From NCBI RefSeq assembly GCF_025466085.1, contig NZ_JANLOD010000068.1, positions 124,001 to 188,000 on the forward strand: DNA of 64,000 nucleotides, in the 5' to 3' direction. A model generated the notes under the pieces. That model was not told where the DNA came from. It searched no databases and saw only the letters and a list, made by a program, of their open reading frames with translations. The stretch is from Pseudomonas sp. 14P_8.1_Bac3. Its GTDB lineage: Bacteria; Pseudomonadota; Gammaproteobacteria; Pseudomonadales; Pseudomonadaceae. The translations under genes were made by a program, and so were the position numbers. The stretch's first letter is position 1. Each line of letters opens with the position of its first letter. Positions 41,065-49,144 of the stretch are shown here, in pieces.

Positions 41065-42660
41065 TCACGGGTTTTTCAAACGTTCGGCGAGCGAAGTCGC
41101 CAGTTGCGCCGTCAGCCCGTAGACCGATAATTGCGGGTTGGCGCCAATGCTGGTGGGGAACAGGGAGCCATCATGGATCGACAGATTGCTCAGTTGATGA
41201 TGCCGGCCAAGGCTGTCGGTCACCGCGTTTTTCGGGTCTTCGCCCATTGCGCAACCGCCCATCACATGGGCACTGCCCAAGCGTGTGCGGTACAACTCAA
41301 GACTCAATCCGTCGATCAGCGTGCGCGCTTCGCCGAGGGTTTTCACGTAGCGCGCGTCGGCGTGCATCGGCATGACCGCATTGGCGCCGCCGGCGAACTG
41401 GATCTCCGCCATGCTGTGGAACGCGCGGCGTAACCCGTCCCAGGCGTAGGGTGAAACCTGATAGTCGAGCACCGGCGTGTTGTCGCCGCGCAATTCGACG
41501 CTGCCGCCGGGGCTGTCCGGGTGAAAACCGTCCCGCAGCAACGCCAGCATGGCGTGGGTGTGGGGCAGTTTTTCCATGTGCTGCGCGTTTTCCTGGCCAA
41601 AGCCGCCGAGCAGGGTGGCTGCCAGCGCCGGATGCAACGGTGGCACTTCGAGTTTGTAAGCCATCCTGCCCGTCGTGCCGTACTGCCATTGAAAATGGTC
41701 GGAGTAGATCGACTGCGGCGCGCCATAGAACGGGTTGATCACCTCGTCGAACAACCCGGCGGACATGTTCACCAGGTGCAGGAAGGTCCGTTTGCCCAGG
41801 CGCTGATGCGGGTCGGGCGCGTCCGAGCGCAACAGCAGCGCCGGGCTGTTGATCCCGCCGCCCGCCAGCACGTAATGCCGTGCCTTGACCGTGATTGTCC
41901 TGCCCGTGGGGGCGACGCAGCGCTCGTCCATCGCCACGCACTGCAGGCCCGTGACCTTGCCATCCTTGATCAGCAATTTTTCGGCGCGGGCGAGGTAAAG
42001 CAGTTCGCCGCCGTTTTCCAGGGTCGCCGGGATCGTCGTCACCATCATCGATTGCTTGGCGTTGGTCGGACAGCCCATGCCACAGTAGCCGAGGTTCCAG
42101 CACCCACGGACGTTGCGCGGAATCACGTGCCAGCTGTAGCCGAGCTTCTCGCAGCCTTTGCGGATCACGTCGTTGTTGGCATTGGGCGGCACCCTCCACG
42201 GTGCGACACCGAGGCGCTGTTCCATTTTCTCGAACCAGGGGGCCATCTCCGCCGGACTGTGGCCTTTGACATCGTGCTCGCGGGCCCAGTGTTCGAGCGT
42301 CGGCTCCGGGGTGCGAAAGCTCGAGGTCCAGTTGATCAGCGTGGTGCCGCCCACCGCCCGACCTTGAAGAATGGTGATCGCGCCGTCTTTGCTCATGCGG
42401 CCAATGCCTTCCTGATAGAGGCTGGTGTAGGCCTGGTCTTCGAGCAGCTTGAAGTCGCTGCTGGTCTTGAGTGGGCCTTCTTCGATCAGCAGCACTTTGT
42501 AGCCGGCGGCGCTGAGGATTTCGGCGGTGGTGCCGCCGCCCGCACCGCTGCCGATGATTGCCACGTCGGTTTCGAGGGTCAGGTCGTCGGTCAGTTGCGC
42601 GCCGTTGCGGGTTTTCCAGCCTCGGGCCATGCCTTCGCGGAACGGGTCGGGTACGGGCAT
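41065..42660 (-). CDS. GMC-family FAD oxidoreductase
   Basis: A 531-residue flavoenzyme. The N-terminal FAD motif IIGSGAGGGTTAEILSAAG lies near residue 35. The GMC signatures GRAVGGTTLINWT and HYVLAGGGINSPALLL are present, and the C-terminal HVMGGCAMGEDP contains a likely catalytic His. Three cysteines in GCWNLGYCGMGCP are notable and occur in gluconate-dehydrogenase-like members. It is downstream of a Tat lipoprotein resembling a small dehydrogenase subunit and an aldehyde dehydrogenase, suggesting oxidation of an alcohol to an acid. The substrate is unknown. Confidence 0.85.
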   Translation of the reverse strand: MPVPDPFREGMARGWKTRNGAQLTDDLTLETDVAIIGSGAGGGTTAEILSAAGYKVLLIEEGPLKTSSDFKLLEDQAYTSLYQEGIGRMSKDGAITILQGRAVGGTTLINWTSSFRTPEPTLEHWAREHDVKGHSPAEMAPWFEKMEQRLGVAPWRVPPNANNDVIRKGCEKLGYSWHVIPRNVRGCWNLGYCGMGCPTNAKQSMMVTTIPATLENGGELLYLARAEKLLIKDGKVTGLQCVAMDERCVAPTGRTITVKARHYVLAGGGINSPALLLRSDAPDPHQRLGKRTFLHLVNMSAGLFDEVINPFYGAPQSIYSDHFQWQYGTTGRMAYKLEVPPLHPALAATLLGGFGQENAQHMEKLPHTHAMLALLRDGFHPDSPGGSVELRGDNTPVLDYQVSPYAWDGLRRAFHSMAEIQFAGGANAVMPMHADARYVKTLGEARTLIDGLSLELYRTRLGSAHVMGGCAMGEDPKNAVTDSLGRHHQLSNLSIHDGSLFPTSIGANPQLSVYGLTAQLATSLAERLKNP

Positions 42661-42707
42661 CTTTGGGTTCTCTTATTGTTCTGGATGTGGTGGTGAGGCG
42701 GCTGGCG

Positions 42708-42774
42708 TCTTCGCGGGCAAGCCCGCTCCCACATGGATTGCGCACGCCCTGTGGGAGCGAGCCTGCTCGCGAAT
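42708..42774. repeat. REPIN, reversed orientation (class 3), mixed arms
   Basis: The arms TCTTCGCGGGCAAGCCCGCT and TGTGGGAGCGAGCCTGCTCG are largely complementary. It lies between the Tat lipoprotein gene and the GMC oxidoreductase gene, inside a probable operon. Confidence 0.87.
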
Positions 42775-42789
42775 AGGGCCGACCCGGTC

Positions 42790-43335
42790 TCAGACCGCAG
42801 GCGGCCCGGGATACCCGCAATGCGCCCACGACTCCCGCCGGCTATACCACGCCATCATCACCATTTGCTGCAACGAGCTGTGCCCCATGCGCAACAGGCT
42901 TAACGAGCTGTTTTCCCAGCGATGAAGAAAGTGCCGCATCTGCTCGGCACTGGCGTTTTCCCAGCTGCCCCAGACTCCGGTCAGGGGGCCGCGAGTCACG
43001 GCCATTCCCAGCACATCAAACAATTGGCGAGTCAGCTTGAGCATTTCCGGCGACAGGTGATCAAGCCCGTTATCCAGGTTTTTCAGGGTGGCCTCGGTCG
43101 CTTCCGGCATGTTCTCGGCGGCCACCGCGCCTTTGAGCATCACCGGGATCAGCGCCCGCAAAAACAGCAGGTCGCCGCTGCGCAGGATCGCGAAACCATT
43201 GGCCGGGATGCTCGATGAACAGCCGGTCAGGCTCGCGCCCAGTCCGGCGGTGGCCAGAAAAGCGCTGGCCCCGAGGCTGAATTTAAGCAAGCCGCGCCGT
43301 GACAGCGCGGGTGTATCGGACAGGCCTGGGCTCAT
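42790..43335 (-). CDS. Tat-exported putative lipoprotein, small subunit of the GMC dehydrogenase
   Basis: 181 residues with a twin-arginine signal: LSRRGLLKFSLGASAFLATA, ending in a lipobox-like LTGC with Cys near residue 39. The mature part (EATLKNLDNGLDHLSPEMLK, MGHSSLQQMVMMAWYSRRES) is helical and resembles gluconate 2-dehydrogenase subunit 3-type proteins. Such subunits escort a flavin GMC subunit through the Tat system. The GMC gene here has no signal of its own, which fits co-export. The aldehyde dehydrogenase is 28 nt upstream. Confidence 0.75.
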   Translation of the reverse strand: MSPGLSDTPALSRRGLLKFSLGASAFLATAGLGASLTGCSSSIPANGFAILRSGDLLFLRALIPVMLKGAVAAENMPEATEATLKNLDNGLDHLSPEMLKLTRQLFDVLGMAVTRGPLTGVWGSWENASAEQMRHFLHRWENSSLSLLRMGHSSLQQMVMMAWYSRRESWAHCGYPGPPAV

Positions 43336-43363
43336 TATTGTTATTACCCGAAGGGGATGTTCG

Positions 43364-44800
43364 TTAGCGGATAAACAGCTTCTGGATCAGTTTCTGAATG
43401 GATTTGCCGTACGGCGGATAGATCAATTTCGCCGCGTTGAAACGCTGTTTGATCAGCACGCCTTTCGCCTTGCTGAACGTCAGGAAGCCTTCGTGTCCGT
43501 GGTAATGACCCATGCCTGAAGCGCCGATCCCACCGAACGGCATGTCGTCCTGAGCCACGTGCAACAACGTGTCGTTCAGGCATACGCCGCCGGAATGGGT
43601 CTCGTGGAGCACGCGGTTTTGTTCGCGCTTGTCGTAGCCGAAGTAGTACAGCGCCAGAGGACGTGGTCGCTGATTGATGTAGGCAAACGCTTCATCCAGA
43701 TCCTTGTACGGAACGATCGGCAGCAGCGGGCCGAAGATTTCGTCCTGCATCACCAGCATCTCGTCGGTGACGTTGAGCAGCAGGCTGTGGCTCATGCGGC
43801 GGCCCTGGCCTTGGGCAAACAGCGGAATCAGCAGCGCGCCCTTGCTGGTGGCATCGCCGATGTAGCCATTGAGCCGGGCGAGTTGTCGGTCATTGATGAT
43901 CGCGGTGTAGTCCGGATTGTCCGCCAGGGTCGGATAAAACCCGCGAACCGCCTGACGGTAGGCTTCGACGAAAGCGCCTACGCGGTCTTCCGGCACCAAC
44001 ACGTAGTCCGGGGCCACGCAGGTTTGTCCGGCGTTGAGTGTCTTGCCGAAGGCGATGCGTTCGGCGGCGTCCTTCAGAGGAACGTCGCGGGAAACGATGG
44101 CCGGGGACTTGCCGCCCAGCTCGAGCGTGACCGGGGTCAGGTTCTCCGCTGCTGCGCGCATCACATGCTTGCCGATGCTGGTGGCGCCGGTGAACAGCAG
44201 GTGATCGAAGCGCAGTCGCGAGAACGCCACGCCGATATCGGCTTCGCCGAGGACCACGCAGACCAGGTCTTCGGGGAAGATCCGGCCCAGCAATTCCTTC
44301 AGCAGCAATCCGGTGGCGGGGGTCGATTCGCTGAGCTTGAGCATCACCCGATTGCCCGCAGACAGCGCGCCCACCAAAGGGCCGATGGCCAGGTACAGCG
44401 GATAATTCCACGGCACGATCACTCCGACCACGCCCAGCGGCTGATAAACCACTTTGGCCGAGGCGGGCTGGAAGGCCACACCGACCTTGCGCCGCGAAGC
44501 CTTCATCCAGCCTTTGAGGTGCTGACTGGCGTAGTGAATGCCGTGCAGGCTCGGCATCAGTTCGGCAAGCAGGGTTTCATCGGCGCTGCGATGGCTGAAG
44601 TCCTGGCTGATGGCGTCGATCAGTGCCTGGCGCTCGGTGCTCAACAGATCCCGCAGGGCCTTGAGCCATTGCTGACGCTGCGCCGCAGGCGGCATCGGGT
44701 TGGCGGCATACGCTGCGCGTTGGGCGTCAAATCGGGCCTGGAGGTCGTCCAGTGGCTGCTGCAGGTTTTGCAGGTAAGCAATGTCAGCCGTCATGGCCAT
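43364..44800 (-). CDS. Aldehyde dehydrogenase, coniferyl-aldehyde dehydrogenase (CalB) type
   Basis: A 478-residue NAD(P)-dependent aldehyde dehydrogenase. The catalytic glutamate is in VTLELGGKSPAIV (near residue 210) and the catalytic cysteine is in NAGQTCVAPDYV (near 245). The VIVPWNYPLYLAIGPLV and C-terminal PFGGIGASGMGHYHG blocks are typical. The hydrophobic-aldehyde class also includes fatty aldehyde enzymes, so coniferyl aldehyde is only one candidate substrate. First gene of the three-gene cluster, divergent from a TetR regulator over a palindrome. Confidence 0.88.
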   Translation of the reverse strand: MAMTADIAYLQNLQQPLDDLQARFDAQRAAYAANPMPPAAQRQQWLKALRDLLSTERQALIDAISQDFSHRSADETLLAELMPSLHGIHYASQHLKGWMKASRRKVGVAFQPASAKVVYQPLGVVGVIVPWNYPLYLAIGPLVGALSAGNRVMLKLSESTPATGLLLKELLGRIFPEDLVCVVLGEADIGVAFSRLRFDHLLFTGATSIGKHVMRAAAENLTPVTLELGGKSPAIVSRDVPLKDAAERIAFGKTLNAGQTCVAPDYVLVPEDRVGAFVEAYRQAVRGFYPTLADNPDYTAIINDRQLARLNGYIGDATSKGALLIPLFAQGQGRRMSHSLLLNVTDEMLVMQDEIFGPLLPIVPYKDLDEAFAYINQRPRPLALYYFGYDKREQNRVLHETHSGGVCLNDTLLHVAQDDMPFGGIGASGMGHYHGHEGFLTFSKAKGVLIKQRFNAAKLIYPPYGKSIQKLIQKLFIR

Positions 44801-44830
44801 CTCCGGATTTTATTGTAATGATGAGCTTTT

Positions 44831-44846
44831 TAGAGTCTATACTCTA
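44831..44846. promoter_or_regulatory. Palindromic operator candidate for the TetR regulator
   Basis: TAGAGT-CTAT-ACTCTA is a perfect 6+4+6 inverted repeat in the 141-nt divergent region. It overlaps a TATACT -10-like box (44838-44843) on the plus strand and a matching TATAGA on the other strand. Its position fits a TetR operator controlling both the regulator and the aldehyde dehydrogenase cluster. Confidence 0.6.
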
Positions 44847-44941
44847 TAAAGTCAAATGGCATCCTGGCGCAGCTTTGTTTTATCCACTGGCGGATAGGTC
44901 GTAAGATGTCCATCAACGCACTCTGAATTAAAGCTCAAGCC

Positions 44942-45613
44942 ATGGCCCCACGAATAAAAACCAGCGAGCGCATCGTGCAGAACAGCCTGGAGCTGTTCAA
45001 CCAGCAGGGCGAGCGCAGCATCAGCACCAATCACATTGCTGCCCATATGGAAATTTCCCCGGGCAACCTGTACTACCACTTCCCCAACAAGCAAGCGATC
45101 ATCGCTGTGCTGTTCAGCGAGTACGAAACCCTGGTGGACAGCTTTCTGCGCCCACCGCAGGGGCGCGCTGCCACGGTCGAAGACAAGCGTTACTACCTCA
45201 AGGAATTGCTGGCGGCGATGTGGCGCTACCGGTTCCTGCACCGTGACCTCGAACATTTGCTCGACAGCGACCCGGAACTGGCCGCCCGTTATCGGCGCTT
45301 TTCCCAGCGCTGTGTGATCCAGGGCACGTTGATCTACAAAGGTTTCGTCGAGGCCGGGATCTTGCAGATGGACCGGGTGCAGATCGAATCCCTGACCCTC
45401 AACGCCTGGATCATCCTGACGTCCTGGGTGCGTTTCCTCTGCACGACGCGGGAGAACTCCAATCACTTGAGCGAACAGGCGATCAAGCGCGGGGTTTACC
45501 AGGTGCTGGTGCTAGAGGCCGGGTTTGTCACGGATCAGGCCCGGGATGAGGTCAACGCCTTGTTCGAAGAGTTTTACGTGCCGCTGGCCCAGGCATTGGA
45601 AGAAGTGGGATAG
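44942..45613 (+). CDS. TetR-family regulator of the adjacent aldehyde dehydrogenase cluster
   Basis: 223 residues. The N-terminal helix-turn-helix is ISTNHIAAHMEISPGNLYYH (residues ~24-45), followed by FPNKQAIIAVLF. The long ligand domain begins with FSEYETLVDSF. It is divergent from the three-gene oxidoreductase cluster with the palindrome at 44831 between, so it is the likely local repressor. The ligand is unknown; an aldehyde or fatty compound would fit. Confidence 0.85.
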   Translation: MAPRIKTSERIVQNSLELFNQQGERSISTNHIAAHMEISPGNLYYHFPNKQAIIAVLFSEYETLVDSFLRPPQGRAATVEDKRYYLKELLAAMWRYRFLHRDLEHLLDSDPELAARYRRFSQRCVIQGTLIYKGFVEAGILQMDRVQIESLTLNAWIILTSWVRFLCTTRENSNHLSEQAIKRGVYQVLVLEAGFVTDQARDEVNALFEEFYVPLAQALEEVG

Positions 45614-45662
45614 GCGCGAGGACTGCAGTAGGATTCAGCAACGACAACCACAGGAGCCCGTT

Positions 45663-46517
45663 ATGCCCATTGCGCAACTGATCAGCCCGCAAGCGTTGGA
45701 CCTGAAGAAGGAACAGCCTGGGTTGGTGATTCTGGATTGTCGTTTTGCCCTCGAAGACCCGGATTACGGGCAACGCAGCTATGCCGAAGGGCACATCGCC
45801 GGGTCGAGCTTTGCCGATCTCGAACGTGACCTGAGCGGGACCGTGGTCAAAGGTGTGACCGGACGGCATCCGCTGCCGAAGCCTGAAGACCTGATCGAGC
45901 GCCTGCGAGCCTGGGGCGTCAACGCCGACAGCGAAGTGATTCTGTATGACGACGGTCCGGGCGCGTTCGCGGCGCGCGCCTGGTGGTTGCTGGCCTGGCT
46001 GGGCAAGCGCGACGGCGTGTTCATCCTCGATGGCGGGCTCAAGGCCTGGCACGCGGCGGGCCTGCCGCTGAGCCTGGATGCGCCGCACATTGAGCGCGGC
46101 ACCTTCAACGGCACGCCGGACAACGCGCTGCTCCTGAACGCCGAACAGCTCCGGCAACGTCTCGGCCAACCCGCCTTGACCTTGCTCGACGCCCGCGCCT
46201 TGCCGCGCTTCAAAGGCGAAGTGGAGCCAATCGACCCGATTGCCGGGCACATCCCCGGCGCGCAATGTGCGGCCTTCACCGACAACCTGGGCAGCGACGG
46301 GCGTTTTCTGCCGGCCGATCAACTCAAGCAGCGGTTTGCCGCGAAGCTGGGCAGTCGCTCGCCGACCGATCTGGTGGCGTATTGCGGTTCCGGCGTGACT
46401 GCGTGTCACAACCTGTTTGCGTTGTGCCTGGCGGGGTATCCGTTGGGTTCGCTGTATGCCGGGTCGTGGAGCGAGTGGATCAACGATCCTGCCCGTGGCG
46501 TCGCCACCGGCGAATAA
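45663..46517 (+). CDS. sseA: Sulfurtransferase, 3-mercaptopyruvate type
   Basis: A 284-residue two-rhodanese-domain protein. The first domain (LVILDCRFALEDPDYG, GHIAGSSFADLERDL) is structural. The second has the active-site loop YCGSGVTACHN; CGSGVTA is the mercaptopyruvate sulfurtransferase form, as opposed to CRKGVTA of thiosulfate sulfurtransferases. The ATG at 45663 follows CAGGAG; longer upstream in-frame codons overlap the TetR gene and are rejected. Confidence 0.92.
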   Translation: MPIAQLISPQALDLKKEQPGLVILDCRFALEDPDYGQRSYAEGHIAGSSFADLERDLSGTVVKGVTGRHPLPKPEDLIERLRAWGVNADSEVILYDDGPGAFAARAWWLLAWLGKRDGVFILDGGLKAWHAAGLPLSLDAPHIERGTFNGTPDNALLLNAEQLRQRLGQPALTLLDARALPRFKGEVEPIDPIAGHIPGAQCAAFTDNLGSDGRFLPADQLKQRFAAKLGSRSPTDLVAYCGSGVTACHNLFALCLAGYPLGSLYAGSWSEWINDPARGVATGE

Positions 46518-46527
46518 CACCATCCTG

Positions 46528-46617
46528 TGTGGGAGCGGGCTTGCTCGCGAAGGCGGAGTGTCAGTCGATATTTATGTCTGCTGACATCCCGCCTTCGCGA
46601 GCAAGCCCGCTCCCACA
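46528..46617. repeat. REPIN, class 1
   Basis: Outer arms TGTGGGAGCGGGCTTGCTCG and its complement. Inner arms GGCGGAGTGTCAG and CTGACATCCCGCC pair with two mismatches. It lies between convergent sseA and an AraC-family gene. Confidence 0.9.
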
Positions 46618-46634
46618 TTGAAAATTCATCGTCT

Positions 46635-47471
46635 TCAATATCCCTGCAACTGCCGCGCCTTGCGATACGCCCCCGGCCCAACCCCATACACCTGCTTGAA
46701 CTGCCGACTCAGGTGGCTTTGGTCAGCGAACCCCAGCTGCGTGGCCACGTCCAGCGGCACACAGCCACCCTGCAACAACGCCCGGGCCCGGGCGATGCGC
46801 TGTTGCATCAGCCAGGTGTGCGGTGGCATGCCGGTGGCGCGGCGGAATACCCGGGCAAAGTGGAACGGCGACAGGTTCACCGCTGCCGCGAGTTCTTCCA
46901 GGGACGGTGGCGCCGCCAATTGCGATTGCAGCAGTTCCTTGGCCGACGCCACCGCCCGGTGTTCCTTGCCGGGTTTGCCCGCGTCCGGAACGGTGGCATG
47001 ACGTTGCAGCAACGCCAGCATCATTTCCCGCCAGGCGGTCTGCTGTTGCAGCGCCGTGGACGGACTTTCGAGCAGACGGTGCAGTTGGCAGAAACCCATC
47101 ACCAGATCCGGATCGCGATACAACGTGGCGCCAAACGCCGGCAAAGTGTGGGTCGGCAGTTCCAGCTCGCTCAACAGCGAGAGGATCTGCCCGCTGTCGG
47201 GATAAAACGCCCGGTACAGCCAGCCGTTTTCCGTGCCTTTGTGGCCGGTGTGCAATTCATCGGGGTTGATCAGCACCAGCGTGCCGCTGCCCGCCAGGTG
47301 TTCGGCGCCGCGATAGCGATAGCGCTGGGCGCCGGCCATGATCATGCCGATCACGAAGCCATCATGCACATGAGGCGCGAACCGGTGTTCGATGTAGCGT
47401 GCGGATAATAGCTCGACCCCGGCCAACGGTGCCGTTTGCCAGAAGTGGATCGACTCGCTTTCGGTCTTCAT
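46635..47471 (-). CDS. AraC-family transcriptional regulator
   Basis: 278 residues. The N-terminal cupin-like effector domain (RFAPHVHDGFVIGMIMAGAQ) is followed by a C-terminal pair of helix-turn-helices, SLEELAAAVNLSPFHFARVF and LDVATQLGFADQSHLSRQFK, with the final GVGPGAYRKARQ. The start at 47471 (MKTESESIHFWQ) is preferred to a much longer opening that runs through the neighbouring hydrolase gene. It starts five bases before that gene's stop codon. The target and ligand are unknown; the family size fits amino-acid-exporter regulators. Confidence 0.85.
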   Translation of the reverse strand: MKTESESIHFWQTAPLAGVELLSARYIEHRFAPHVHDGFVIGMIMAGAQRYRYRGAEHLAGSGTLVLINPDELHTGHKGTENGWLYRAFYPDSGQILSLLSELELPTHTLPAFGATLYRDPDLVMGFCQLHRLLESPSTALQQQTAWREMMLALLQRHATVPDAGKPGKEHRAVASAKELLQSQLAAPPSLEELAAAVNLSPFHFARVFRRATGMPPHTWLMQQRIARARALLQGGCVPLDVATQLGFADQSHLSRQFKQVYGVGPGAYRKARQLQGY

Positions 47472-47475
47472 CGCT

Positions 47476-48474
47476 TTACTCGCGACCCACGGCGGCCAGC
47501 CATTGCGGGATGCGCCGTTCCAGGTAGTAACCCGGGTGCCGGAACGAACCGTCGACGAACCCGACATGCCCACCCTTGGCTTGCAGCTCGAATTGAGTGC
47601 AGGCGGACAGTTCCTCGGCTTTCGGCAGGCTGTGGGGGAACACAAACGGGTCGTCGGCGGCCTGGATGATCAGCGTCGGCGTGCGAATCTCGCCGAGGAA
47701 ATAGCGGCTTGAGGCGCGACGGTAATAATCCTGCGCATCGGTAAAACCGTGCAGCGGCGCCGTGACCCGGCCATCGAAATCCCAGAAGGTGCGCATGTTC
47801 TCCAGCGAGCCGAGGGCCGCCAGTTTTGCCAGGCCATCCTCGCGCCCGTCATGCTGGAACTGCCGTTGCTTGTTCTTGATGTAGGCAACCATCTCACGCA
47901 TGAAGTGCGCTTGATAAACCTTCGAGAACCCTTGGCCGATACGGTCGGCGCACTGATCGAGCCGGAATGGCACCGACACCGCCACCGCGCCGAGCACGCC
48001 ACTGTCGCTGCCGGTCTCGCCCAGGTGCTTGAGCAGGACATTGCCACCCAGGGAGTATCCGACTGCGTACAGCGGCGCGAGCGGGCGCTTGGCCCGCAGG
48101 TGCCTGATAGCTTCGGCCAGGTCTTCACTGGCGCCGGAATGGTAGCTGCGCGGCAACAGATTCGGTTCGCCCGAGCAGCCGCGCCAGTTCAGCGCGACGC
48201 TGGCCCAGCCTTGGGCACCCAGCGCCTTTTGTACGCCGGCCACGTAAGGCGAGTTGGAAGAGCCGGTCAACCCGTGCAACACCAGCACCAGCGGTGCCTC
48301 GGCGTTGTGCGGGCCGTGCCAGTCCAGGTCAAGAAAGTCGCCATCGTCGAGCCACAGGCGTTCGCGCTCACGTTCGATGTGCGTGGTTTTGCGCCAAAGC
48401 GGTCCCCACAAGGTCTGCAAGTGCGGGTTGCCTAAGCCGAAGGCGGGGGTAAAGCGGTCTGACGGAAGGGCCAC
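47476..48474 (-). CDS. YheT-like alpha/beta hydrolase
   Basis: 332 residues, beginning at GTG 48474 (ALPSDRFTPAFGLGNPHLQT). A TTG nine codons upstream is possible but less likely. The oxyanion region is LVLHGLTGSSNSPY (near residue 68), the nucleophile elbow is AVGYSLGGNVLL, the acid is in IQAADDPFVFP and the histidine in KGGHVGFVDG. The family are esterase-like hydrolases of unknown physiological substrate. rsmD lies 55 nt further upstream on the same strand. Confidence 0.85.
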   Translation of the reverse strand: MALPSDRFTPAFGLGNPHLQTLWGPLWRKTTHIERERERLWLDDGDFLDLDWHGPHNAEAPLVLVLHGLTGSSNSPYVAGVQKALGAQGWASVALNWRGCSGEPNLLPRSYHSGASEDLAEAIRHLRAKRPLAPLYAVGYSLGGNVLLKHLGETGSDSGVLGAVAVSVPFRLDQCADRIGQGFSKVYQAHFMREMVAYIKNKQRQFQHDGREDGLAKLAALGSLENMRTFWDFDGRVTAPLHGFTDAQDYYRRASSRYFLGEIRTPTLIIQAADDPFVFPHSLPKAEELSACTQFELQAKGGHVGFVDGSFRHPGYYLERRIPQWLAAVGRE

Positions 48475-48529
48475 GATTGCTCTCGATGCAGCGGTGCGCA
48501 ACCGGTGCGCACCTTTTCAGGCCGGTCGA

Positions 48530-49144
48530 TTAACCGGCGATCTCTGCCATACGTTGCCACAACGAATAGTAGACGCGCCCGGATTTCTGCTCGCGGTGCA
48601 GGCGCCAGTTGGCCGGCAAGCCAAGGGTCGACGGCGCGGCTTCACTTTCGGTGTACACCCAGGCGTCGTTCGCCAGCCATTGGCGCTCCTCGAGCAGGGT
48701 GCAAACGGAAGGCAAAAGGTTCTGGTTGAACGGCGGGTCGAGGAACACCAGGTCGTAGGCCACCGCCGGCTGGGTTTCCAGGTAACGCAGGGCGTCAGCG
48801 GTTTGCACCTGGCCGGTGGTGCAACGCAGGGTGCCCAGGTGCTCCTTCAGGCTGGACACCGCGATGTTGCTGGCGTCCAGCGCCTGAGCCATGGCCGCGC
48901 CGCGGGACAAGGCTTCGAGAAACAGCGCACCGCTGCCAGCGAACGGGTCGAGCACCTTGGCCCCGGCCACATACGGCGCAAGCCAGTTGAACAGGGTTTC
49001 GCGCACGCGATCCGGCGTCGGGCGCAGGCCCGGTGCATCAGGGAAGCTCAGTTTGCGGCTGCGCCATTCGCCGCCGATGATGCGCAGCTGATTCACGCCG
49101 TTGTGCACGTTGTGAACGGGTTTCTTTGGGCGGGAAGTGGCCAT
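48530..49144 (-). CDS. rsmD: 16S rRNA (guanine(966)-N2)-methyltransferase
   Basis: Methylates G966 of 16S rRNA on assembled small subunits. It has 204 residues. The SAM motif is VLDPFAGSGALFLEALSRGA (near residue 62) and the catalytic motif is LVFLDPPFN (the DPPF variant of the N6/N2 methylase motif). The opening RIIGGEWRSRKL is typical. Its ATG overlaps the stop of the upstream M16 gene by one base, so translation is coupled. Confidence 0.95.
   Translation of the reverse strand: MATSRPKKPVHNVHNGVNQLRIIGGEWRSRKLSFPDAPGLRPTPDRVRETLFNWLAPYVAGAKVLDPFAGSGALFLEALSRGAAMAQALDASNIAVSSLKEHLGTLRCTTGQVQTADALRYLETQPAVAYDLVFLDPPFNQNLLPSVCTLLEERQWLANDAWVYTESEAAPSTLGLPANWRLHREQKSGRVYYSLWQRMAEIAG

Noticed and set aside
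43559..44818. Open frame opposite the aldehyde dehydrogenase gene
   Set aside because: The minus strand carries the catalytic Glu and Cys motifs; the plus frame shows nothing.
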